Below, piece after piece: positions 16,103 to 24,234 of a DNA stretch of 55,801 nucleotides. Source of the DNA: CAYUPY01 sp964446595 (GTDB taxonomy: Bacteria; Patescibacteriota; Dojkabacteria; J137; JAEUSD01); contig CAYUPY010000003.1 of NCBI GenBank assembly GCA_964446595.1, forward strand, positions 1 through 55,801, written 5' to 3'. Position numbers and translations under genes: made by a program. The notes under the pieces are model-generated. The model saw only the letters and a program-made list of their open reading frames with translations, made no database searches and had not been told where the DNA came from. Numbering within the stretch: position 1 is the stretch's first letter; each line of letters opens with the position of its first letter.

Positions 16103-18730
16103 TTAGTTACAATAACCAGCTTTTTTGTATGCAGCTGAGAATACGGATAGATCGTTTGCATCTAGACGACAGTCTCCTCCGGATAAGTCCAGTCCACAGT
16201 TGATATCACTTCGGAGGTAGTTCTGTGCAAATACAGATAAATCTCCAGCATCTACCTGGCTATCACCAGTATAATCTGCTGCACATGCTGTCACCTCTGA
16301 ATCTTGGATAGCTAAGTCTAAATAGTCAAAGTCCGCGTAATTACCGCCAGCCATCTCAACTCTTATTATGTTCTCGCCTTCTTCTAGACTGATATTAACT
16401 GGTTCGGAAAAAGCTATCTCCTCCCAAGAACCTACTTGTGGTACATTCACGGTAGCTTCTAGCTGGTTGTCAACATAAATTCTTAATTGCCGACCAGCGT
16501 AAATGCTCCTTACTTGAGCTATTAGCTCATAATCCGCAGTCAGATTTGCTTCCACTGTATAGTGTAGCCATTCTCCTTGCTCAAATAGACCGATCACGTA
16601 TCCGGTACCATTAGCGTTTCGCTTCATATCTACATCTCCTCCTCTGTATGTGACTGTGGCGTCTAGTCCATTCCCTGCACTCTTATCATAATATGCACCG
16701 CCATTACTTCCTTCATTAAAATTCTCTGCCTCTAATCTACCAGGGGCACTAACTCCGCCGCCGTATGCCGTACCTGGGTTTCCAATTGTCGATGTGCTAC
16801 TGCTACTTTGAGAGGTAGAGACTGAGCTACTACTCGTCTGCTGCTGACCGCTAGAATTGATTGTCACTATCAAAGCATCATTCGTACCAGATGCAAGATT
16901 GAAACTACCGTTTACAACATTTCCTCCTGGCAGTGTAACTCGCACATCGTAGTCACCGTGAAAGCCACGGAAGTTGGCAACGCCACTAGCGTTGGTTGTG
17001 GCCGTCACCTCAGTGCTCCATTCATCACGCAATGCCTGATAGCGACGGCCAGCAGCGTTAACTGTCCAGTTTTGTTCAACAATTGCGGCATCATCGCGCC
17101 AGTGCTGCCCATCCCAGAATCCCCACATTAAAATACCGCCAACGTTACGGTGGCTAAACGCAGTACGATAAAGATTTTCTAGGCTATCTGCAGCTTCATT
17201 TTTATTTTGGTAATCTTGGTCAAACTCTGTCACCCAAATTGGAGTGTTGCCAAGCTCCTGAGTTAGTCGTTCGAAGCGATAGTAGACATCATTAGGATTA
17301 ATTGGCTTATTGGCTTCAAAGTGACCCTGCACACCAAGTAAGTCTACCTGTCCACCTGCGGCTCTTAAGTTTTTTACTAACTGAATATATGCATCTAATC
17401 TATCACCTCCACTATACGATCTAGGAGAAATTACATGATAGTCGTTCACAGTTGCCTTCACATCAGGATCAAGCTGCTTCACACGCTTGTGCATCCTAGC
17501 GGTCATTGGAATACCGTAGAAGTTACCATGCGTCATTTCATTATTAATATCCCAATGCTCTAAATAGTCCGCATAGCGAGGAACAACAGCATTAATATGC
17601 TCCATTACCTCAGCTTCTAATTCTGAATTTCCTCCATCTTTTTCTTGTTGGCTAGTTCTATCTGACAAGGCATGTACCCATGGAGGATCAAAATCACGGT
17701 AGGTAACTCCCCAGACTAGTGAGTGTCCGCGCATCCTTAAACCATTCTTGCGTGAAAAATCAACCAAATTATCTGCTCTTTCAAAGTCCACTCTATCACG
17801 AGAGTACTCAAAAGCAGGCCATTTGTGTCTACTTTCGGCCACTGTCCAATTAAAGTTCTCCACCACAAAACGCTCATAAGTATTAAGCGAAGAAGGTGTA
17901 CCGTTCTTCCAATCTTGAATTTGATTAATATTTATCGCAGTACCAAAAGCGAACTCGTTATTTGTCTGCGTAATTGCCACGTTTGCACCCGAAATAGGAT
18001 TACCGCTTCCACTCACTACTCTGACTTGCAGGTCTCGTTTCCGAATTTGTTCTATTCTGGCGTTTGCATCCGCTTTCCAGTCGCCAGTACCACCACCTAA
18101 TTTATACATCACCACGTCATCTACATAAAAATCGCCGGTGGATGTACCTGAGCTTTCAATATAAAGTCTCATCCCACTTAAACTACCCGACTGCTGGTGA
18201 TTATAAGTGCCTTTTAGTTGCACCCAACTTCCTGAACCTACAGTCTCGGTGTCAATCCCAACATAGCTTGTAGAACTATCGTTTCTTCGCATTGTCAGCT
18301 TCAGGCTTTGGCTACCGGAGGCAGATCGTACGTAAGCATAAACCTCGTAAATACCTCCCTGTTGAAAGCTGGAGGTAGGAAGGTTTTGACCTGGACCATG
18401 GTAGGTCTCAGATCTGTTAGATACTAGTAGTGATTGACAACCAGAATTCTTTTGATTGGAAACTGCTGTAATTGTACCGCCACCTGATGTCCACCCAACA
18501 ATTCCATCCTCAAAACTAGAGTTTTGCACAAAATTCCCATTTACGTCTTCATGTTGAGAAGCACAACCAAGCACATCTGAATCATTAACGGGGGATGGGT
18601 TGGAAAAGTTGCCATTAATCCACCAGGAAACTAATATTAGTAAACCAATAGATGCTAATAGTAGTGGTATTTGTAAATACTTGGGTAGGTTAATGTACAA
18701 TTTTTCTTTCACTATACAAGGATAAAGCAA
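16103..18730 (-). CDS. Multimodular GH10 endo-xylanase with CBM4_9/22, CBM6 and C-terminal dockerin-like module
   Basis: The 875-residue exported protein is organised as membrane helix (19-39), CBM4_9/CBM22-like domain (64-210), GH10 catalytic domain (228-570), short Ig-like tail, Ser/Thr linker (630-649), CBM6 (664-809) and dockerin-like module (815-873). GH10 hallmarks are GHSLVW, HWDINNEMTHG with acid/base Glu398, NDYHV, DLLGVQGHF, and WVTEFD with nucleophile Glu502. The enzyme should cleave xylan outside the cell. The dockerin part has GDSQVDAGDLSVFAQNYL and LSGGDCRLDANDL. It heads the set of three dockerin-bearing genes and is followed by the SGNH fragment, so an esterase may once have accompanied it. 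Confidence 0.93.
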   Translation of the reverse strand: MLYPCIVKEKLYINLPKYLQIPLLLASIGLLILVSWWINGNFSNPSPVNDSDVLGCASQHEDVNGNFVQNSSFEDGIVGWTSGGGTITAVSNQKNSGCQSLLVSNRSETYHGPGQNLPTSSFQQGGIYEVYAYVRSASGSQSLKLTMRRNDSSTSYVGIDTETVGSGSWVQLKGTYNHQQSGSLSGMRLYIESSGTSTGDFYVDDVVMYKLGGGTGDWKADANARIEQIRKRDLQVRVVSGSGNPISGANVAITQTNNEFAFGTAININQIQDWKNGTPSSLNTYERFVVENFNWTVAESRHKWPAFEYSRDRVDFERADNLVDFSRKNGLRMRGHSLVWGVTYRDFDPPWVHALSDRTSQQEKDGGNSELEAEVMEHINAVVPRYADYLEHWDINNEMTHGNFYGIPMTARMHKRVKQLDPDVKATVNDYHVISPRSYSGGDRLDAYIQLVKNLRAAGGQVDLLGVQGHFEANKPINPNDVYYRFERLTQELGNTPIWVTEFDQDYQNKNEAADSLENLYRTAFSHRNVGGILMWGFWDGQHWRDDAAIVEQNWTVNAAGRRYQALRDEWSTEVTATTNASGVANFRGFHGDYDVRVTLPGGNVVNGSFNLASGTNDALIVTINSSGQQQTSSSSVSTSQSSSSTSTIGNPGTAYGGGVSAPGRLEAENFNEGSNGGAYYDKSAGNGLDATVTYRGGDVDMKRNANGTGYVIGLFEQGEWLHYTVEANLTADYELIAQVRSIYAGRQLRIYVDNQLEATVNVPQVGSWEEIAFSEPVNISLEEGENIIRVEMAGGNYADFDYLDLAIQDSEVTACAADYTGDSQVDAGDLSVFAQNYLRSDINCGLDLSGGDCRLDANDLSVFSAAYKKAGYCN

Positions 18731-18747
18731 ACAAAAAGTAAAGACAA

Positions 18748-20037
18748 TTAATTACTAGTTTTCTTAAATTTTACAGCTAGCCAGCGATGGCTGCGCTGGA
18801 CTTTCTCTAAACTGATTATCTCCAGACCGTTTTGAGTGGCTAGTTTGCGCACCTTTAGCTCATTAAAGTAATTAAAGTAGTGAGTTTGAGTACCCTCACT
18901 TGTCGTTTCTTCTTCGTAGCCCTCACCATTCCCTTCTCGCACAATAATATGCATAACTCCACCGGGCACTAACCCACGAGCCAGTTTTGCAAACACCTCT
19001 TGCAACTTGTGATTTTCGTAGTGATGCAAGTATTCTCGCACCCAAATCCCTTTGAACGTATTCTGTTGAACTTCATAATCCACGAGGGGCATGTCGACCA
19101 GATCCGCATTGGGGTTGAGTAAATTAATGTGATGAAGGAAGCGATGATCTGGTTCAACGCCAATCACGGAGTAGAATTGAGCTAAATAATTAAGATCGTG
19201 TCCTGCCCCTACTCCAGCGACAAGTACGCGAGCAGGTGCCTTCACCTGCTCGCGGAACGAATCAAGTTGCTGTAAAGTCAGTTTACTTAGTTTATTCTCA
19301 TGGTGTGAAGCTGATTTAGCTTGGGCTTGCATTAAATAGGCCTCCGAGAACTGAGGGCTCAAAATAAAAGGCACCTCATCACCACTATAATTCCTCCTAA
19401 TTCGCGACTCTACCTCTTTCTCTAAAGTTTTAATTAGGCTAAGCACCTCATAGCGATTCTTTGCATAATGAAGTACTGCTAGTTCATTATCATCGATAAT
19501 CATAGACTCCCTCACAGTTTCTATAAGACTCGGCCAAAACTCACCAAACAAAATAACTGGTTTATGCCTGCCATAGTAAAGCTTAGCGAGTGCCCAAACC
19601 ATAGCAAATTCAGACATGGTACCTGTGCCACCCTGACAAACAACAAACACCTGTCCATGTTCAATTAATCCCAAAGTCCGCATTAAATAGTTAGAAAAAG
19701 CTTCCGATTTATCAGTAACGTTTGCTAAGTTCTTTCCCTCAAAAATTGCCGCCAACTTTGGTTCCCAGTAAACAGCAATCGTATCGCCATTTACAGATTC
19801 TGCACCATCAGTGGAAGCTTTCATTACCCCGGGTCCACCGCCATTCACTATCCCATAGCCATTTTCAGCCAGCAGACGTGCTGATTGATATACCTCTTTA
19901 TATAGTTCTGTATCCTCAGAAATAGAAGCGTCTCCAAAGAAGGTAATGTATTTGATCGCCTTGTCAGGATCATATTCCTTTTGCAAGGAAGTAGGTACAT
20001 CAGGGCTACTTGGTAGTCTAGGAATATACTTTGCCAT
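18748..20037 (-). CDS. LOG-family (lysine decarboxylase-like) domain fused to a class I methyltransferase
   Basis: Residues 28-205 form a Rossmann-like LOG/TIGR00730-type domain with GGGPGVMKA (66-74) and the CQGGTGTMSEFA variant (134-145) of the PGGxGTxxE motif. Family members are nucleotide 5'-monophosphate phosphoribohydrolases, such as the cytokinin-activating enzyme LOG. Residues 268-429 form a SAM-dependent methyltransferase-like domain with motif I VLVAGVGAGHD and acidic GVEPD, then WVREYLHHYE and LARGLVPGGVMHI. The 429-residue fusion is unusual and the target of either half is unknown. The gene is 11 bp after the Cys-rich secreted protein and 17 bp before the GH10 gene, on the same strand. 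Confidence 0.85.
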   Translation of the reverse strand: MAKYIPRLPSSPDVPTSLQKEYDPDKAIKYITFFGDASISEDTELYKEVYQSARLLAENGYGIVNGGGPGVMKASTDGAESVNGDTIAVYWEPKLAAIFEGKNLANVTDKSEAFSNYLMRTLGLIEHGQVFVVCQGGTGTMSEFAMVWALAKLYYGRHKPVILFGEFWPSLIETVRESMIIDDNELAVLHYAKNRYEVLSLIKTLEKEVESRIRRNYSGDEVPFILSPQFSEAYLMQAQAKSASHHENKLSKLTLQQLDSFREQVKAPARVLVAGVGAGHDLNYLAQFYSVIGVEPDHRFLHHINLLNPNADLVDMPLVDYEVQQNTFKGIWVREYLHHYENHKLQEVFAKLARGLVPGGVMHIIVREGNGEGYEEETTSEGTQTHYFNYFNELKVRKLATQNGLEIISLEKVQRSHRWLAVKFKKTSN

Positions 20038-20048
20038 TAAATTGCTGA

Positions 20049-20600
20049 TTATTGAACAGAAATTCCGGATTCAGGTCTACTGCCATCTGGACAGGTCGGG
20101 AACTGACAATTGTTTGCTGGGTCACGAGATACCACGGTTCCATCTGCACAGAAAGCTGCATCTTGAGTACATACGATCCCACCGGCCCCGCCCTGACCAC
20201 TAACATTGCCTTGACTAGACTGACTAGTACTTGTAGTGGCTTTTTGCTGACAGGCAGCACACTCACCACGACCACAGGCAGCAATACCGGCATCAAACTC
20301 TGCTTGTGATTCACAAGAATACCAGTCTCCTTGGTTACAACAACTAACTATAGGTTGGGAAGGATCTTCATCACTCTGACATGGTGCAAATTCACAGTTT
20401 GGTCCTGTTCTAGATACAAAAGTCCCGTCAGGGCAAGCCTTAGCATCAGCCTGGCAAGCACCCAGACTACTAGAACTTTCGTTTACGTCAGTTCCAGAGC
20501 CTGGAAAATCTAAATTCGTACTAATATTGTAACCAATCAAGCCCACTGCCACCAACGCAAAACCAAACACTAAAATACCGGTTAAGAACTTCAAGTTCAC
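20049..20600 (-). CDS. Secreted Cys-rich protein with two CPDGT..CEFAPC modules
   Basis: The 183-residue protein has an N-terminal hydrophobic helix (about 5-27), Ser-rich spacers and Cys-rich extracytoplasmic segments. A short motif of the form C-x2-A-x2-C-x-DGT-x-V-S-R-x-(5)-C-x-F-x2-C occurs twice (about residues 49-74 and 144-170). A CCNQGDWYSCESQAEFD segment lies between them. Such motifs recur in anchored proteins of CPR bacteria, but I know no function. Disulfides imply oxidising conditions outside the membrane. It lies 25 bp after the epimerase-like gene. Confidence 0.72.
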   Translation of the reverse strand: MNLKFLTGILVFGFALVAVGLIGYNISTNLDFPGSGTDVNESSSSLGACQADAKACPDGTFVSRTGPNCEFAPCQSDEDPSQPIVSCCNQGDWYSCESQAEFDAGIAACGRGECAACQQKATTSTSQSSQGNVSGQGGAGGIVCTQDAAFCADGTVVSRDPANNCQFPTCPDGSRPESGISVQ

Positions 20601-20625
20601 AAGCTGCTATTAAAAATTTACTATT

Positions 20626-21312
20626 CTAATCTACTGTAGAATGCAGGTTAAGTGCAAGTAGTAACTTGCGATAGTCTAACTCTAGGTCGTTAGAATTTTG
20701 AAGATAAGAACCAACAGAAACCTTATTCACCAAGCCTTCTTGTCCATAAAGGCGGATAATTTCAGCTGTTCTTAAATTTACCCCTCCATCAATCACAATT
20801 TCCAGGTTAAAACCTAACTGACGTAGCTCAATAGACTTTTCCAGAGCCAGTGGTATAAACTCTTGTCCTTGCACCCCTGCTTGGATAGTCATAAGTTGGA
20901 TAACAGGGAACCGTTCGTAGAAGCCAAAATTCTTAGCCAGCTTTTCCTTACCATTGATAGCAATTCCAATATGGCGGCTTTCAATATCTGACTGGGACAT
21001 GCTTTCTAGGAAATCCAAATTCGCACTTTGGTGTACTATAATATGATGATCCGGGAACATAGCGGTGATTTTTTCTATCGCGGGTTTAGGATCTTTAAGC
21101 ATTAGATCCCAAGTGATATGAGTGCCCGCCAAATCTAGTTCTTTTAATATCTCTAGAGCCTCATCTACAGTAACAGTTTTACTGTCAACAAATTCACCAT
21201 CTTGAATATCAATGTCTACAAAATCAATAAAATCGGCTGCGATGTATTGATTTAGTAAACTAGCAAATTCTGCTGTATCACTCGACAAAATAGCTGGGGC
21301 AACTTTAACCAT
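20626..21312 (-). CDS. Ribulose-phosphate 3-epimerase-like protein with altered metal ligands
   Basis: This TIM-barrel protein (228 aa from ATG 21310-21312) looks like RPE, which interconverts ribulose-5-P and xylulose-5-P. Visible blocks are VKVAPAILSSD, IDIQDGEFV, LMLKDPKP and IVIDGGVNLRTA. Canonical RPE binds its metal with His-x-Asp in the first block, His in HLM and Asp in DGG. Here the equivalents are Asp33, Asp35 (DIDIQDG), Asp69 (WDLML) and the retained Asp in VIDGG, so both metal-binding His appear replaced by Asp. It may be a variant epimerase or a related enzyme with another substrate. It is 21 bp after rpiB, which supports a pentose-phosphate role. Confidence 0.78.
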   Translation of the reverse strand: MVKVAPAILSSDTAEFASLLNQYIAADFIDFVDIDIQDGEFVDSKTVTVDEALEILKELDLAGTHITWDLMLKDPKPAIEKITAMFPDHHIIVHQSANLDFLESMSQSDIESRHIGIAINGKEKLAKNFGFYERFPVIQLMTIQAGVQGQEFIPLALEKSIELRQLGFNLEIVIDGGVNLRTAEIIRLYGQEGLVNKVSVGSYLQNSNDLELDYRKLLLALNLHSTVD

Positions 21313-21333
21313 AACAAAATAGTAACACAAAAT

Positions 21334-21858
21334 TTAAGATTTTTCCCAGGAAAGAATTTTGTGGACACGGCGCTCATGACGCCCGCCCGCCTGCGGGCGG
21401 GCGTGGAGGAATGCGTCCACAATACTTAAGCTTTCTTCCAGACTGTTGTAATCAGCATCAAGCACTAAAACATTGGCAAAATTATGTTCTCTTGCTTTGA
21501 TAGCATGTTCAGCACTAAAGCAAAGTGCAGCCCTAACGTACTGTACCTTATTTGCCGCAATCGCCATCCCGTTACCGCTGCGGCAAACTAAAATTCCTAT
21601 TGTCTCATCTATAAAACCTACGTCATCTCCTGGGGTACTTAAGAATCCCGGACGCGTCCTTAACTCTTCCGCCAATTTAAATGCAAAATCAGGATAATCA
21701 TCTTGTGGTACTACCTCATGGGGACCCAAATCAATAATATTGATTAGCTCCGCATCACGTGGCACTGTCCCTTGTTGATCAGATTTAACATCATAAGCAA
21801 ATTCAATTTGCTCTTTAAGGGCAAAACCCCCGTGATCTGATGAAATGATGACTGTCAT
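21334..21858 (-). CDS. rpiB: Ribose 5-phosphate isomerase B-like protein
   Basis: RpiB/LacAB-type isomerase interconverts ribose-5-P and ribulose-5-P. The start used is ATG 21856-21858 (MTVIISSDHGGFALKEQI); an ATG two codons earlier is possible. Family blocks are SSDHGGFALK, DDYPDFAFKLAEEL, CRSGNGMAIAANK with the active-site Cys, AREHNFANVLVL, and the GGRHERRVHKI tail that binds phosphate. At 174 residues it is longer than the usual 140-150 because of inserts at about residues 28-40, about 72-85, and an ARPQ segment just before GGRH created by a GC-rich palindrome (21380-21403). It is adjacent to the RPE-like gene. Confidence 0.87.
   Translation of the reverse strand: MTVIISSDHGGFALKEQIEFAYDVKSDQQGTVPRDAELINIIDLGPHEVVPQDDYPDFAFKLAEELRTRPGFLSTPGDDVGFIDETIGILVCRSGNGMAIAANKVQYVRAALCFSAEHAIKAREHNFANVLVLDADYNSLEESLSIVDAFLHARPQAGGRHERRVHKILSWEKS
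21380..21403. repeat. 11-bp GC-rich palindrome inside rpiB
   Basis: Bases 21380-21390 are the exact reverse complement of 21393-21403 with a 2-base loop. It keeps the reading frame and encodes ARPQAGG in a spot where RpiB proteins normally pass straight from the helix to GGRH. It therefore looks like an inserted or expanded palindromic element tolerated by the protein. Confidence 0.7.
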
Positions 21859-21895
21859 AACCACATTGTATCACTGTTTAGGTCTTAATCTGAAC

Positions 21896-23464
21896 TTATC
21901 TAGTAACTTTAAAACTTCGCACTTCTTGCAATAACTCCTTTGCTTTTGCATCCTCTAGAAAATGCTGTCGCACAGGCTCTAGTAGGACATTTAGGTATTC
22001 AACTACTGCATTTTTCAAATCTAGCGGAAACAACTCTTTTGATTGGAATGCTGTTTTCAGCTCTTGGTAAGTTTTATAAGCAACATCACCCCCAAATTTT
22101 TCTGGCCTTTTGATTACAAATCCATTTTCTAACAAGCCTTCATGTCCTTTCAGATGATGCGCTTCAAAAATGATGTACTTACAGTACTCAAGGATTGGAT
22201 TATCTTGAACCTCGCCTTCAGGACAATAGGCCTTACGGATTTTTCTGGCAACGTCCTCTGCGGTGTCGGTCATGAAGATGGCCGTATCTGGCTTGGACTT
22301 GGACATCTTCATTGAAATTGCACGTGTTACAGCATCCGCATCTTCAGCTGCTGGTTTGCCTAGTCCCTGAAGCATATGATGACTCACCACTACCGGCTTC
22401 CAGAAGCCTAGTTCTGGGCCCGTTTCGCGGGCCAACATGTTTACTTTGCGCTGGTCCATCCCTAATTGCACTACTTTGGCCTTCATTACATGGAAGATGT
22501 CCGCTGTCTGCATGCAAGGGTAAATGATTTGGGATGCGGTCAGCGCATCGTCTTCATTTCGTCCCATGATTTCAGTGGTGCGCAAAATGCGCTTTAAGTT
22601 GTTCGCGCGTGACACTTTCATCACGAGCTCCCAGTAGTCGCCGTCGCTGACAAAATCTGACGTCCACAAGAATTCAGTGTTTTCTAAATCCATGCCTGAA
22701 GCTCGCCAGATTTCAATAAAGTACTCCCCTACTTTTTTAATTTTTTCCAAATCTCCGCCCATCTTGCCATTTAGGTAGCCAAACCAATCGGCCACCCACA
22801 TGCGGAAAGTAAAGCCTGCTTTAATCATTTTGTTAGTGTTGATTGCGCGGATAATTCCTTGGGCGATGTGCATTTGCCCGGATGGCTCGAACCCATCATA
22901 GGTGTAAAGCGTCTCGCCACTCTCCTCTGCCTCAAGTAAAATCCTAGCTAATTCATCTTCTCCTACAATCTCGCCACCTTCAGCAATGGAGGTAATTAAG
23001 TCAATTCGTGCTTGCAGCTCTGGCGTTATTTCTACTGCTTTTGCCCTTGAGTAGATCTTTTCCAGCTCTGCTTCCGACAATACCTCTAACAATGACTGAC
23101 CAGGCAAGCCTGATTGCAAGACAAAGATCCCTTCGTGATCATCACTCAAGCCAATCTCGTCTGCGGCTAGGATCATCCCATGCGAGGCTTCGCCTCGCAT
23201 CTTGCGGCTTTCCAACACAAACTCAGTGCCATCAGCAAAGAATGGCCCTGGAACCATACCAGTGGGAGCCAGATATGGCACTAAATCGCCTTCTTTTATG
23301 TTGGTAGCTGCGGTAACTACTTGCACCAGGTCAGCCTCGCCACCAACGTTTAGCTGAGTAATCCAAAGGCTATCTGCGCCTTCGTGTTTTTTCAGGTTTT
23401 CAATCTTAGCTACTACTATTTTAGAAATTAGCTCGTTTATATCTGATCTGAATAGTTTTTTCAT
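21896..23464 (-). CDS. tyrS: Tyrosyl-tRNA synthetase, archaeal/eukaryotic type, with N-terminal OB-fold domain
   Basis: The catalytic part (about residues 140-522) has YDGFEPSGQMHIAQGI (HIGH-equivalent HIAQ at 199-202), WVADWFGYLNGKMGGDL, IYPCMQTADIF, QLGMDQRKVNMLARE and KMSKSKPD (386-392). These features belong to the archaeal/eukaryotic TyrRS class, not the common bacterial TyrRS. Residues 12-122 form an EMAPII/Arc1p/PheT-N-like tRNA-binding domain (VVAKIENLKKHEGADSL, SRKMRGEASHGMILAADE). In many eukaryotic proteins that domain is C-terminal; here it is at the front. It lies in line with tyrA-like, CYTH and trpS genes, all downstream of the trp attenuator. Confidence 0.9.
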   Translation of the reverse strand: MKKLFRSDINELISKIVVAKIENLKKHEGADSLWITQLNVGGEADLVQVVTAATNIKEGDLVPYLAPTGMVPGPFFADGTEFVLESRKMRGEASHGMILAADEIGLSDDHEGIFVLQSGLPGQSLLEVLSEAELEKIYSRAKAVEITPELQARIDLITSIAEGGEIVGEDELARILLEAEESGETLYTYDGFEPSGQMHIAQGIIRAINTNKMIKAGFTFRMWVADWFGYLNGKMGGDLEKIKKVGEYFIEIWRASGMDLENTEFLWTSDFVSDGDYWELVMKVSRANNLKRILRTTEIMGRNEDDALTASQIIYPCMQTADIFHVMKAKVVQLGMDQRKVNMLARETGPELGFWKPVVVSHHMLQGLGKPAAEDADAVTRAISMKMSKSKPDTAIFMTDTAEDVARKIRKAYCPEGEVQDNPILEYCKYIIFEAHHLKGHEGLLENGFVIKRPEKFGGDVAYKTYQELKTAFQSKELFPLDLKNAVVEYLNVLLEPVRQHFLEDAKAKELLQEVRSFKVTR

Positions 23465-23479
23465 GGTTAGTTTTCTGTA

Positions 23480-24232
23480 TTAATTAATTCTCGAAAGTTT
23501 TTCTTCTATTTCGATTAACGCTTGCTTAACCTTTGTGCGCATTTCTGCAGCGAAAGGGTTGTATTTATTCATATCTTCGAACAACTGCCAGGTATCGTTT
23601 AGGGCATAGTTGTTTTGTAAGTCTAGCAAACGTGAGAAGCCAACTGTATTGATGCCAGTATCTTTTATGCCAACAGCCTCCCCGATACGACCGACCAGCT
23701 GAAAGTACAGCAAGGAGTAGGCCATTTTGCGATCATGCTCTTCGGCTGACATTTGTATGCCCTTGAGGCCAGTTTCTTCCAAGAGACGCATGATGACACT
23801 GTTTGTTGTGGGGCTGGTGCGGACAGGGCAAATTACAATGGGCAGTCCTAGCAGTCCTTCGTTGATTTTTACGCTATCGGGGCCGAAGATTGGATGCGTG
23901 CCGAGAATCTGCACAGATTCAGGCAAATTTGCACGCATCCATTCAATTGGCTTCATTTTCACAGAGCAAACATCAAGCACCACCGCATTTGGGTTAATGC
24001 CATCAGCTAATTCCTTAATTTTCTGTTCAAACTGAGAGATGGGAACGCAAGGAATAATAATGTCTGCCTCTTTTGCTTCCTCCAAATCTATCGTCAAGTA
24101 AGATTCAAATTCCTCTGGACGAGAAGTTACTGCCGATACCTCCAGCTGATCTAACATTAGTTTATCTAATTCATCGTACAAGAGCTTACCAAAGCGTCCC
24201 ATGCCGATGATTGTGAGTTTGTATGTTTTCAT
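23480..24232 (-). CDS. Prephenate/arogenate dehydrogenase-like protein
   Basis: This is a TyrA-type NAD(P)-dependent dehydrogenase of 250 residues. The dinucleotide site IIGMGRFG is at the N-terminus, followed by DVCSVKMKPIEWM, the substrate-site block GTHPIFGPDS, and EEHDRKMAYSLLYF with the conserved His/Arg region. It is close to the compact arogenate dehydrogenases of plants and some bacteria. It would oxidise prephenate or arogenate on the way to tyrosine. Full aromatic biosynthesis is unusual in CPR bacteria and no other pathway gene is visible here, so the actual substrate is open. Gaps are 2 bp to the CYTH gene and 15 bp to tyrS. Confidence 0.82.
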   Translation of the reverse strand: MKTYKLTIIGMGRFGKLLYDELDKLMLDQLEVSAVTSRPEEFESYLTIDLEEAKEADIIIPCVPISQFEQKIKELADGINPNAVVLDVCSVKMKPIEWMRANLPESVQILGTHPIFGPDSVKINEGLLGLPIVICPVRTSPTTNSVIMRLLEETGLKGIQMSAEEHDRKMAYSLLYFQLVGRIGEAVGIKDTGINTVGFSRLLDLQNNYALNDTWQLFEDMNKYNPFAAEMRTKVKQALIEIEEKLSRIN

Positions 24233-24234
24233 GA

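Noticed and set aside
20018..20513. Several overlapping open frames on both strands across the Cys-rich gene
   Set aside because: They have no recognisable domains and overlap a frame with a clear membrane helix and repeated Cys motif on the minus strand; they are shadows.
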